A DNA stretch of 26,327 nt from Bacteroidota bacterium (lineage in GTDB: Bacteria; Bacteroidota; Ignavibacteria; SZUA-365), in contig JAGTUZ010000101.1 in NCBI GenBank assembly GCA_018224415.1, positions 1 through 26,327 on the forward strand. The letters run 5' to 3'. Positions 9,029-16,454 of this stretch are shown piece by piece. The notes beneath the pieces are model-generated. The model was not told the origin of the DNA, made no database searches, and saw only the letters and a list, made by a program, of their open reading frames with translations. The translations under genes and the position numbers were made by a program. Every line of letters starts with the position of its first letter. The stretch's first letter is position 1.

Positions 9029-9073
9029 ACGGCCTGCCACGGCGTAGTTCCGCGAAGCGGAACGAAGCCGGGA
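9029..9073 (+). repeat. Dispersed palindromic repeat, copy A
   Basis: This 45-bp element just after the PPDK-like 2 stop contains nested inverted repeats: gttccgc/gcggaac (9047-9053 and 9057-9063, loop gaa) inside cggc/gccg (9040-9043 and 9067-9070). It aligns without gaps to 25751-25794 region at 33 of 45 positions and shares cggaaggRcggcctgccRcg and gaagcggaac blocks with 17280-17340. This looks like a REP-type intergenic element. Confidence 0.6.
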
Positions 9074-9085
9074 AGATGATACAGA

Positions 9086-9113
9086 AACAGCCCTTCCTTG
9101 CGGAAGGGCTGTT
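9086..9113. terminator. Bidirectional terminator between PPDK-like 2 and GDH 2
   Basis: A perfect 12-bp stem (aacagcccttcc, 9086-9097, with its complement at 9102-9113) closes a 4-base loop between two convergent genes. A short T-rich run follows on each strand (gttgtcgttg on plus, tttctgt on minus). The U-tract is weak on the plus strand, but stem strength and position support termination in both directions. Confidence 0.75.
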
Positions 9114-9147
9114 GTCGTTGGATGAGGGGCGACGGGGAGGACGGTAA

Positions 9148-10491
9148 TCAGACCACGCCCTGGGCCATCATGGCATCGGCGACCTTGAGGAAGCCGGCGA
9201 TGTTGGCGCCGTTGACATAGTTGCCCGGCGTGCCGTAGCGGTCGGCTGCGGTGACGCAGGACGAATGGATGTTTTTCATGATCGTGAAGAGGTGTCCGTC
9301 GACTTCCTCGCGCGACCAGGACATGCGGATGCTGTTCTGCGACATTTCGAGTCCGGAAGTGGCGACGCCACCGGCGTTGGCAGCCTTGCCCGGTCCGTAG
9401 AGAATGCCCTTCTCGATGAACAGCTCCACTGCTTCGGGAGTGCTCGGCATGTTCGCGCCTTCGGAAATCAAATAGCAGCCATTGTCCATCAGCGTCTTCG
9501 CTTCGTTGCCGTCGAGTTCGTTCTGCGTTGCGCAGGGGAAGGCGCAGTCGCAGGGCACGCTCCACACGCCGGTACCTTCGTAGTACTCGACATTCGGATA
9601 CTGGTCGGCGTATTCCTTGATACGGCCGCGGCGGTTGTTTTTCAGATCCATGACATAGTCCCACTTGTCGCCGGTGATACCGTCCATATCGACGATATAG
9701 CCGCTGGAATCGGACAGTGTGACCGCCTTGCCGCCAAGCTCGTTGATCTTCTCCACCGCGTACTGGGCGACGTTGCCGGAGCCGGAGACCACGCAGGTTT
9801 TTCCTTCGAGCGTCTGACCGCGGGTGCCGAGCATGTTCGCCGCGAAATACACCGAGCCGTAGCCCGTCGCTTCCGGACGGATCAGCGATCCACCCCAGCT
9901 GAGGCCCTTGCCGGTGAGCACGCCTTCGAAAGCGTTGCGGATCCTTTTGTACTGTCCGAACATGTAGCCGATCTCGCGTCCGCCCACGCCGATGTCGCCT
10001 GCCGGCACGTCGGTATTGGGACCGATATGGCGGAAAAGCTCGGTCATCAGGCTCTGGCAGAAGCGCATGACTTCGTTGTCGGATTTTCCTTTCGGATCGA
10101 AGTCCGAGCCGCCCTTGCCACCGCCCATCGGCAGTGTCGTGAGGCTGTTCTTGAACACCTGCTCGAAGCCGAGGAATTTCAGGATGCCGAGATTGACGCT
10201 CGGGTGGAAGCGCAGTCCACCCTTGTAGGGGCCGATGGCACTGTTGAACTCAACGCGGTATCCACGGTTCACCTGCACGTCGCCGTTGTCGTCAAGCCAG
10301 GGAATACGGAACATGATCACGCGCTCCGGCTCGACGACGCGCTCGAGCAGCTTCGCCTTGCGGTACTCCGGATGCTTGTCGACCACGGGGAGGAGTGATG
10401 CGATCACTTCTTCTACCGCCTGATGAAACTCCGGCTGTGCGGGATTCTTCGCCTTGACCTCATTCATGAATTCGGTTAATGCGGTTGACAT
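9148..10491 (-). CDS. gdhA: Glutamate dehydrogenase 2, NADP-type (GdhA)
   Basis: A 447-residue enzyme, the same length as E. coli GdhA, making glutamate from 2-oxoglutarate, ammonia and NADPH. Key residues: K90 in IGPYKGGLRFHP, catalytic K126 in PMGGGKGG and D166 in DVPAGD. The nucleotide-binding motif is GSGNVAQ and the end of the next strand reads LSDSSGY, as in NADP-dependent E. coli GdhA. This differs from GDH 3, which has the NAD-type residues. The start is ATG at 10491 with AAGGAG 7 bases upstream. It is convergent with PPDK-like 2 and divergent from PPDK-like 3 across a 397-bp gap holding candidate operators. It is closely similar to GDH 3 through the N-terminal half, so the two probably arose by duplication. 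Confidence 0.95.
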   Translation of the reverse strand: MSTALTEFMNEVKAKNPAQPEFHQAVEEVIASLLPVVDKHPEYRKAKLLERVVEPERVIMFRIPWLDDNGDVQVNRGYRVEFNSAIGPYKGGLRFHPSVNLGILKFLGFEQVFKNSLTTLPMGGGKGGSDFDPKGKSDNEVMRFCQSLMTELFRHIGPNTDVPAGDIGVGGREIGYMFGQYKRIRNAFEGVLTGKGLSWGGSLIRPEATGYGSVYFAANMLGTRGQTLEGKTCVVSGSGNVAQYAVEKINELGGKAVTLSDSSGYIVDMDGITGDKWDYVMDLKNNRRGRIKEYADQYPNVEYYEGTGVWSVPCDCAFPCATQNELDGNEAKTLMDNGCYLISEGANMPSTPEAVELFIEKGILYGPGKAANAGGVATSGLEMSQNSIRMSWSREEVDGHLFTIMKNIHSSCVTAADRYGTPGNYVNGANIAGFLKVADAMMAQGVV

Positions 10492-10700
10492 GGAACACTC
10501 CTTACTGCTGATGTTGGGTGAGAGGAGAGGCCGGAGACAGGATGGCTTCCGCGTCCGTGCCGTCTGTATAGAGATAGATGAGTATCAGGACAGACGAAAT
10601 CGCTTCTGGTATTCCGTGGGCAGGCGTCAAAATAAAAGGTTTTAAGACCTGTCACGATGATTCTATGCAAGCAAAACTACGATACGCGCCGACAAAGCGA

Positions 10701-10741
10701 TGTAGGGGAATAATTCGGAGTTTTGTAGGGAATCCCCTACA
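10701..10741. promoter_or_regulatory. Candidate operator with three TGTAGGG half-sites
   Basis: TGTAGGGGA (10701-10709) is the exact inverse of TCCCCTACA (10733-10741), and a second direct copy TGTAGGGA (10724-10731) makes a tighter palindrome TGTAGGG-N4-CCCTACA (10724-10741). Two forward half-sites and one inverse half-site suggest cooperative binding by a dimeric regulator. The regulator is unknown; it could be the receiver-containing system itself or an unlinked factor. Confidence 0.5.
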
Positions 10742-10809
10742 CGCGGACATGACGCAGGGACGCGTCTCATTCTCTCCGGCATCGCAGGGAAAAACCTCCG
10801 GCCGGTGGC

Positions 10810-10839
10810 TTGCGCTCCCGCGGCGGGGAGTGTAGATTG
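10810..10839 (+). promoter_or_regulatory. Candidate promoter of PPDK-like 3
   Basis: TTG at 10810-10812 is followed after 20 bp by TAGATTG at 10833-10839, the same spacing as the candidate promoter of GDH 1. Transcription would begin near 10846, about 40 nt before the ATG at 10889, and the TGTAGGG palindrome would lie about 100 bp upstream, a position more typical of activation. Confidence 0.33.
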
Positions 10840-10888
10840 TTTCGTTGGCCCAGCGATTCTTCCTTTCGACCACAGTACGGCAGCGCGC

Positions 10889-13800
10889 ATGAAACGCAAA
10901 CGGATCAAACGCGACGAACTCCGCGACCTCATCAACACTTCCGGCTTTTCGAGCAAGGATGTCAGCCCGCATGATCTTGATTTCAAGGACCTCATGCGCT
11001 TCCGCGTCAACAACATCCTCCTCGTTTCCAGCCGGTATGATTTCTACACGCTGGTAGACGACGGCCAGCTGACCGAGGCCATCTTCTCGGAATATCTCGA
11101 GCTGAACCTGCACTACGCGCCCTCGATCACACGGGTGTATTCCGGCGAAGCCGCGCTCGAGACCATCGAGGAGGGACGCGTCGACCTGGTGATCACGATG
11201 ATGCGCTTGGGAGACATGCGGCTGCAGGACTTCTGTCTGGCCGTGAAGGAGCGCTATCCCGACGTGCCCGTCGCGCTGCTCGGCTACCAGAGCCGCGAGC
11301 TGCAGGTGTTGATGAACCAGGGGGCGCTGGACCGTTTCGACCGCATTTTCATCTGGTCGGGAGACCGCAAGCTCTTCCTGGCCATCATCAAGCTGCTCGA
11401 GGATCTGGTCAACGCACGCGTCGATTGCAAGGAGTTCGGCGTGCGGGCGATCATCCTCGTTGAGGATTCGCCGCAGTTCTACTCGTCCTACCTCCCGATG
11501 ATTTACACCGAGTTGATCAAGCAGGGACAGATGCTGATCGAGGAGGGCAAGAATTTCGCCGAGAAGCTGCTGCGCCAGCGGGCGCGGCCGAAGATCCTGC
11601 ACGCCACGGATTTCGAGATGGCCTGGCGTTATTACCACAAGTACCGCCACGAATTGCTGGGCATCATCACCGACCTGAAATTCCCCATCAACGGTGTGGA
11701 GGACGAACGCGCGGGCATCAAATACATTCGCCGCATCCGCGAACACAGTCCCGAATTGCCCGTGCTGGTGCAGTCCTCGCGTGAGGACCTTCGCGAGGAG
11801 GTGTACGCTCTCAACGCCGGCTTTTCCGACAAGGGGTCACGCACGCTCCTGCATGAAGTGCGAGAATTCATGCTGACAAATTTCGGCTTCGGTGAATTCA
11901 TTTTCCGCCTCCCCGACGGGACGGAAGTCGACCGTGCGCGCACCATTCGTCAGCTGCGGCAGCGCCTGCATACGATCCCCGACGATTCAATCCTGTACCA
12001 CGCCTCACGCGACCATTTCAGCAACTGGCTGCTCGCACGCACACGTTTTCGTCTGGCACAGGAAATCAAGCCGGTGAAAATCACCGAATTCAAAACCACC
12101 GAGTCGCTGCGGCGCTACATCATTCGCAAGATCGACGAACTGGTGATCTACGACGAGCGCGGCATGATCGCGGACTTCTCGCACGAGGAGTTCGACAGCC
12201 GTGCGACCTTCCTGCGCATCGGCCGCGGTTCGCTGGGCGGCAAGGCGCGCGGACTGGCGTTCATCGACAACATCCTCAAGAACTACCTGCACCCGACGTA
12301 CTTTCCCAATGTGCGCATCAAGATCCCGCGCAGCATCATTCTCTGCACGGAGGTGTTCGTCCAGTTCATGGAGTTGAACAACCTGCTGCCGAAGGTGATC
12401 GAGAACATCCCCGACGACGAGATCGTGCGGCTTTTCCAGGAGGCGCGTTTCCCGCAGGGAGTGGAAGAGGATCTCCGCGCGGTGGTGCTGCGCAACCAGC
12501 ATCCGTTGGCCATCCGTTCGTCGAGCCTGCTGGAGGACACGCTGTACCAGCCCTTCGCCGGCATTTACGCGACGGTGATGATCCCGAACAGTAATCCGGA
12601 TCCGTATATCCGTTATCAGGAGCTGGAGCAGGCAGTGAAGTACGTCTTTTCCTCGACCTACCTGCGCGGCGCGAAGAACTACATCGAAGCGACGGCGCAC
12701 CGGCTTGAAGAGGAACAGATGGCCGTCATCATCCAGGAAGTTGCCGGCAAGCGCTTCAAGCACCATTACTACCCGCATTTCTCGGGTGTTGCGCGTTCCT
12801 ACAACTACTATCCCTTCGGGGACGCAAAGCAGCTCGACGGTATCGTCAACCTTGCGGTGGGGTTGGGCAAAACCATCGTTGACGGCGGCATCAGCGCACA
12901 ATTCTGCCCGGTCTACCCGACCATCATGCCGCAGTTCGCCACGCGCAAGGACTATTACGCGAACTCGCAGAAGAGATTTTACGCCCTGGATCTCGACTCG
13001 CATCCACTGGAGGAAATGCCCAGCGAGGACGAAAACCTCGACCTGCTCGACATGAAGGTGGCCGAAGAGCACGGGACCATCGATTACATGGCTTCCACGT
13101 TCAGTGCCGAAGACGATTCGCTGTACGAGGGCACCTTCCGGAAGGGCCTGCGTGTGATCAATTTCGCTCCCATCCTTCAGTCGGAATACATCCCGCTTGC
13201 GAAAGTGCTGCGTCTGCTCATGCAGCTTTGCGAAACGGCGATGAACTGTCCGGTGGAAATCGAATTCGCCGGTGTGCTGGGCAAGAACTTCGACGATATC
13301 AGCGAGTTCGATTTTCTCCAGGTGCGTCCCATGGTCAAGGAGGAAGGCACCGTGGACATCGATCTCGCGAGCATGCCGGTGGAGGAACTGCTGCTGAAAA
13401 GCGAGAGCGTACTGGGCAACGGTGTGTACCGGCTGCTGGACATCATTTACGTCAAGCCTGCGACCTTCGACAGCGCACGCACGAAGGAGATGGCCATCGA
13501 GATCGCGGATTTCAACCGTCGGATGGTCTCCGGGCATCTGCCGTACCTGCTTATCGGCCCGGGCCGGTGGGGGTCAGCCGATCCGTGGTTGGGCATCCCC
13601 GTGCGTTTCCCGGGTATTTCCGGCGCGCATGCCATCGTCGAGACCTCGCTGCCGAATATGCTGCCAGACCCGTCGCAGGGATCACATTTCTTCCAGAACC
13701 TGACCTCCTTCCACATTGCCTATTTCACGACGCGGCATTACAAGGTCGAGGATCGCATCGACTGGGATTGGCTTGAAGGGTTGGAGGTCGTGGAAGAAAC

Positions 13801-13948
13801 CGAATGGATACGCCATGTCCGCGCTCCGGAACCGCTGGAAATCGTCGTCGATGGACAGTCCGGCTCCGGCGCGGTGTTCAAGCGCCGGCAGGACCGGCAG
13901 CTCAACGGAGCAGACGAGATTCCGTTCTCCTCATCGGGTTGGGAATGA
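10889..13948 (+). CDS. PPDK-like protein 3: tandem receiver domains plus PEP-synthase-type ATP-binding domain
   Basis: A 1019-residue paralogue of PPDK-like 2 with the same architecture. Receiver 1 is degenerate (S47/S48; M104 or M105 where the aspartate should be). Receiver 2 keeps E192, D193, D262, S296/S297 and K315. ATP-binding domain motifs are GGKARGL (450-456), IRSSSLLED (542-550), MAVIIQEVAG (611-620) and LQVRP (810-814); the C-terminal region has GPGRWGS (890-896) and GSHFFQNL (931-938). There is no phospho-histidine or PEP/pyruvate domain. ATG at 10889 is chosen because the first 36 residues then align one-to-one with PPDK-like 2; GTG at 10805 would add a poorly coded stretch. The C-terminus is longer than in PPDK-like 2, and its stop codon lies inside a tandem repeat. 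It is divergent from GDH 2 and convergent with GDH 3. Function is inferred to be regulatory. Confidence 0.88.
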   Translation: MKRKRIKRDELRDLINTSGFSSKDVSPHDLDFKDLMRFRVNNILLVSSRYDFYTLVDDGQLTEAIFSEYLELNLHYAPSITRVYSGEAALETIEEGRVDLVITMMRLGDMRLQDFCLAVKERYPDVPVALLGYQSRELQVLMNQGALDRFDRIFIWSGDRKLFLAIIKLLEDLVNARVDCKEFGVRAIILVEDSPQFYSSYLPMIYTELIKQGQMLIEEGKNFAEKLLRQRARPKILHATDFEMAWRYYHKYRHELLGIITDLKFPINGVEDERAGIKYIRRIREHSPELPVLVQSSREDLREEVYALNAGFSDKGSRTLLHEVREFMLTNFGFGEFIFRLPDGTEVDRARTIRQLRQRLHTIPDDSILYHASRDHFSNWLLARTRFRLAQEIKPVKITEFKTTESLRRYIIRKIDELVIYDERGMIADFSHEEFDSRATFLRIGRGSLGGKARGLAFIDNILKNYLHPTYFPNVRIKIPRSIILCTEVFVQFMELNNLLPKVIENIPDDEIVRLFQEARFPQGVEEDLRAVVLRNQHPLAIRSSSLLEDTLYQPFAGIYATVMIPNSNPDPYIRYQELEQAVKYVFSSTYLRGAKNYIEATAHRLEEEQMAVIIQEVAGKRFKHHYYPHFSGVARSYNYYPFGDAKQLDGIVNLAVGLGKTIVDGGISAQFCPVYPTIMPQFATRKDYYANSQKRFYALDLDSHPLEEMPSEDENLDLLDMKVAEEHGTIDYMASTFSAEDDSLYEGTFRKGLRVINFAPILQSEYIPLAKVLRLLMQLCETAMNCPVEIEFAGVLGKNFDDISEFDFLQVRPMVKEEGTVDIDLASMPVEELLLKSESVLGNGVYRLLDIIYVKPATFDSARTKEMAIEIADFNRRMVSGHLPYLLIGPGRWGSADPWLGIPVRFPGISGAHAIVETSLPNMLPDPSQGSHFFQNLTSFHIAYFTTRHYKVEDRIDWDWLEGLEVVEETEWIRHVRAPEPLEIVVDGQSGSGAVFKRRQDRQLNGADEIPFSSSGWE

Positions 13949-14053
13949 CGATCAGGCTGGAATGACGATCAGGCTGGAATGACGATCGGGTTGGGAATGA
14001 CGATCAGGCTGGAGTGACGATCGGGTTGGGAATGACGATCAGGCTGGAGTGAG
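13931..14053. repeat. Tandem repeat (17/18 bp) spanning the stop of PPDK-like 3
   Basis: Six full units alternate between ggaatgacgatcaggct (17 bp) and ggaRtgacgatcgggttg (18 bp): 13942-13958, 13959-13975, 13976-13993, 13994-14010, 14011-14028 and 14029-14045, with partial units on both sides. The TGA stop of PPDK-like 3 (13946-13948) is in the first full unit, so the array supplies the final codons of the gene. Confidence 0.9.
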
Positions 14054-14095
14054 CCCCGTCCCACGCAGGATTTGCTCGAACATGCAATGGTCAAA

Positions 14096-14130
14096 AACGA
14101 AAAACCCGGCACATGGCCGGGTTTTTCGTT
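14096..14130. terminator. Bidirectional terminator between PPDK-like 3 and GDH 3
   Basis: A perfect 15-bp stem (14096-14110 paired with 14116-14130) with a 5-base loop acatg. The stem begins with an A-rich run and ends with tttttcgtt, giving a T-tract on both strands. It is placed between convergent stop codons at 13948 and 14150. Confidence 0.85.
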
Positions 14131-14149
14131 GAAGGATGGGGAGGGGGGG

Positions 14150-15490
14150 TTACACGACGCCTTGCGCGAGCATCGCATCGGACACTTTCGTGAATCCGGC
14201 GATGTTCGCTCCGGCGACGTAGTTCCCTGCCATGCCGTAGGTATCTGCGGCGACGAGGCAGGATTGGTGGATGTTTTTCATGATGCGATGCAGATGCTGA
14301 TCCACCTCTTCACGCGACCAGCTCATGCGGATCGAATTCTGCGACATTTCGAGGCCCGAGACGGCGACGCCACCGGCGTTCGCGGCCTTGGCCGGTCCGT
14401 AGAGAATGTCGCTGTCGATGAACAGCTTCGCGCCTTCGGACGTGGTCGGCATGTTTGCGCCTTCACACACGCACAAGCAGCCGCTGTCGAGCAGGCCACG
14501 GGCGTCGGCTTCGTTGAGTTCGTTTTGTGTGGCGCAGGGGAGTGCGACGTCGCATTTGACTTCCCACGGACGCTTGCCGGCGATGAATTCCACACCGTAT
14601 CGCTCGGCGTACGGTTCGACGATGTCCTGATTGCTCGCGCGGAGTTCGAGCATGTATTCGACTTTTTCGGCGGAGATGCCGGCCGGGTCGTACACGTATC
14701 CGTCGGGACCGGAGATGGTGACCACCTTGCCACCGAGCTCATGCACTTTCTGCGTTGCGCCCCAGGCCACGTTGCCGAAGCCGGAGATCGCGACGGTTTT
14801 GCCTTCGAAGGACTGGCCGCGCGTGGCGAGCATTTCACTTGCGAAATACACAACGCCATAGCCCGTGGCTTCCGGACGGATCAGCGAACCGCCCCAGCTC
14901 AGACCCTTGCCCGTGAGTACGCCGTCGAAGGAATTGCGCAGCTTTTTGTACTGGCCGAACATGAAGCCGATCTCCTGTCCGCCCACGCCGATATCGCCTG
15001 CCGGAACGTCGGTGTTCGGGCCGATGTGGCGGAAGAGTTCGCTCATGAAGCTCTGGCAAAAGCGCATGATCTCGTTTTTCGATTTGAATTTCGGGTCGAA
15101 ATCCGAACCGCCCTTGCCGCCGCCCATCGGCAGCGTGGTGAGGCTGTTCTTGAAAATCTGCTCGAAGCCCAGGAACTTCAGAATGCTCAGGGTCACGCTC
15201 GGGTGAAACCGCAGTCCGCCCTTGTACGGGCCGATGGCGCTGCTGAATTCGATACGATAGCCACGATTGACGCGGACCTCGCCGTTGTCGGCGACCCAGG
15301 GAACGCGGAACGTGATGACGCGCTCGGGTTCGACGAGGCGCTCGAGTATCCGCGCCTTGCGGTACTCCGGCTGCTTCTCGACAACGGGGAGCAGGGTTTC
15401 GACAACTTCCTCAACTGCCTGATGGAACTCGGCCTCGCCGGGGTTCTTGGCTTTGACTTCCTGCATGAAGTCGTTCAGTGCGGTAGACAT
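14150..15490 (-). CDS. Glutamate dehydrogenase 3, NAD-type signature
   Basis: A 446-residue GDH with K90, catalytic K126 and D166 in the same positions as GDH 2. The cofactor site differs: the Rossmann motif is GFGNVAWGA and the following strand ends ISGPDGYVYDP. These match Clostridium symbiosum NAD-dependent GDH, where the phenylalanine and the proline-aspartate pair are known specificity residues, so NAD is the likely cofactor and glutamate breakdown a plausible main direction. The start is ATG at 15490 with AAGGA 8 bases upstream and a consensus -7 promoter box at 15548-15555. The first 160 residues are very close to GDH 2, while the nucleotide-binding half is more diverged. It is convergent with PPDK-like 3. 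Confidence 0.94.
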   Translation of the reverse strand: MSTALNDFMQEVKAKNPGEAEFHQAVEEVVETLLPVVEKQPEYRKARILERLVEPERVITFRVPWVADNGEVRVNRGYRIEFSSAIGPYKGGLRFHPSVTLSILKFLGFEQIFKNSLTTLPMGGGKGGSDFDPKFKSKNEIMRFCQSFMSELFRHIGPNTDVPAGDIGVGGQEIGFMFGQYKKLRNSFDGVLTGKGLSWGGSLIRPEATGYGVVYFASEMLATRGQSFEGKTVAISGFGNVAWGATQKVHELGGKVVTISGPDGYVYDPAGISAEKVEYMLELRASNQDIVEPYAERYGVEFIAGKRPWEVKCDVALPCATQNELNEADARGLLDSGCLCVCEGANMPTTSEGAKLFIDSDILYGPAKAANAGGVAVSGLEMSQNSIRMSWSREEVDQHLHRIMKNIHQSCLVAADTYGMAGNYVAGANIAGFTKVSDAMLAQGVV

Positions 15491-15547
15491 TGAGAGTCCT
15501 TCTTAAAAAGTCCTGAAAAACGTGTGAGAGAACAACATTCCCTACTC

Positions 15548-15555
15548 CAAAATTA
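15548..15555 (-). promoter_or_regulatory. Bacteroidota-type -7 box upstream of GDH 3
   Basis: On the minus strand this reads TAATTTTG, an exact match to the TAnnTTTG consensus of the Bacteroidota primary sigma factor. The -33 position falls in a T-run. Transcription would begin about 50 nt before the GDH 3 start codon. Confidence 0.5.
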
Positions 15556-15647
15556 CGTTTTTCGGGGATTGAAAAAAAACGAAACCGGTCGAATAGAGAA
15601 AAAAATCGCGTACGAGCGATATCAAAGGTGATCAGCACGCTGCTTTC

Positions 15648-15747
15648 GGAATGCGGACCGCTTCGTTGGAATGCGGACCGCTAAGTTGGAATGCGGACCG
15701 CTAAGTTGGGATGCGGATCGCTCCCATCGGAATGCGGTCATCGGCAG
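15648..15747. repeat. Tandem repeat (20 bp) downstream of the MBL-fold hydrolase gene
   Basis: The unit ggaatgcggaccgctaagtt occurs as 15648-15667 (last bases ttcgtt), 15668-15687, 15688-15707 and, with changes, 15708-15727, followed by a decayed fifth unit. The array ends about 8 bp past the stop codon of the minus-strand gene at 15755. The rest of the 15491-15754 gap is the AT-rich GDH 3 upstream region. Confidence 0.9.
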
Positions 15748-15754
15748 CAGGAAC

Positions 15755-16432
15755 TCAAAGCTCGATCGTCTCGCCGAATTCCATCACGCGCGCTCGGAAT
15801 CCCTTGCCTTCGACGCCGCGTGCGAAGGCCTGCGGGTCGGCTTCGATGACGGGAAAGGTGTTGTAATGCATCGGGATGGCCAGGCCGGGTTTGACGAAGT
15901 CCACGGCAAGCACCGCGTCGTCCACACCCATGGTGAAGTTGTCGCCGATGGGGGCCATCATGCAGTCGATGGCGTCGCGCTGTCCGATCAGCTGCATGTC
16001 AAGAAAAAGACCGGTATCTCCGGTATGATACAACGTTTTCCCGCCCATGGTAATGACCACCCCTGCCGGTTCGCCCATGTACTGTCCGTCGGGCGAGGCC
16101 GACCCGTGATGGGCGATGGTGAATTTCAGGCGACCGAAGGGGAACGTGTACGCACCGCCGATATGCATGTTGTGTGCGCGTGCGCCGTTTGATGCGGCGT
16201 AGCCGGCGAGTTCGTTGACGGCGATGACCAGGGCGTCGTGTTTTTTCGCGAGTTCCAGTCCGTCGCCGAGATGATCGCCGTGCGCGTGGGTGAGGACGAT
16301 GAAATCCGCCTGGACCTCATCTGCCTTGACGGGACAGGTTGGATTGCCCGTGATGAACGGGTCGATGATCAGGCGATGGCTGCCGTCGTCGAGGATGAAG
16401 GTTGAGTGGCTGAGGTAGGTGAGCTTCAGCAT
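15755..16432 (-). CDS. UPF0173-type MBL-fold metal-dependent hydrolase
   Basis: A 225-residue protein of the metallo-beta-lactamase fold. The metal site is visible as HAHGDH (49-54), with H9, D24, the AHHGS segment, YHTGDTG and the final MHYNTFP histidine. The compact length and these motifs match the UPF0173 group of cytoplasmic hydrolases, whose substrates are mostly unknown. The start is ATG at 16432 with GGAGG about 5 bases upstream. It follows the lipoprotein gene by 22 bp in the same direction, so the two are probably one transcript. A lactonase or nuclease role cannot be ruled in or out. Confidence 0.92.
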   Translation of the reverse strand: MLKLTYLSHSTFILDDGSHRLIIDPFITGNPTCPVKADEVQADFIVLTHAHGDHLGDGLELAKKHDALVIAVNELAGYAASNGARAHNMHIGGAYTFPFGRLKFTIAHHGSASPDGQYMGEPAGVVITMGGKTLYHTGDTGLFLDMQLIGQRDAIDCMMAPIGDNFTMGVDDAVLAVDFVKPGLAIPMHYNTFPVIEADPQAFARGVEGKGFRARVMEFGETIEL

Positions 16433-16454
16433 GGCTTCCTCCGTCGGATGATGG

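Larger units (their letters stand above)
10492..10888. promoter_or_regulatory. Divergent control region between GDH 2 and PPDK-like 3
   Basis: The 397-bp gap holds no convincing gene. It contains several inverted repeats: cgtctgt/acagacg (10561-10567, 10590-10596), a near-palindrome aggttttaagacct (10637-10650), and three related half-sites around 10701-10741 listed separately. A TAGTTTTG box on the minus strand (10672-10679) matches the Bacteroidota -7 consensus and could serve GDH 2, although I see no well-spaced -33 box. The gap size and number of symmetrical sites suggest joint control of the two divergent genes. Confidence 0.5.

Noticed and set aside
10805..10888. Upstream GTG start for PPDK-like 3
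   Set aside because: The extra residues have no counterpart in PPDK-like 2, and ATG at 10889 gives an exact alignment of the first 36 residues.
5998..13948. Annotation of the large proteins as working PEP synthase or pyruvate phosphate dikinase
   Set aside because: Only the ATP-binding domain is present. The phospho-histidine motif and the PEP/pyruvate barrel are missing, so the catalytic cycle cannot be completed in one chain.
13931..14053. CRISPR array at the 17/18-bp repeat or the 20-bp repeat at 15648
   Set aside because: Units are directly joined with no unique spacers, and no cas genes are present.
13969..14178. Small minus-strand frame of 69 codons across the tandem repeat
   Set aside because: Its repetitive C-terminal half is a translation of the repeat array, and it overlaps the terminator and the end of GDH 3.
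14072..15493. Plus-strand frame of 473 codons opposite GDH 3, and a similar one at 9265-10398 opposite GDH 2
   Set aside because: They mirror the two conserved dehydrogenase genes; long antisense frames in GDH genes are a known artefact of codon bias.
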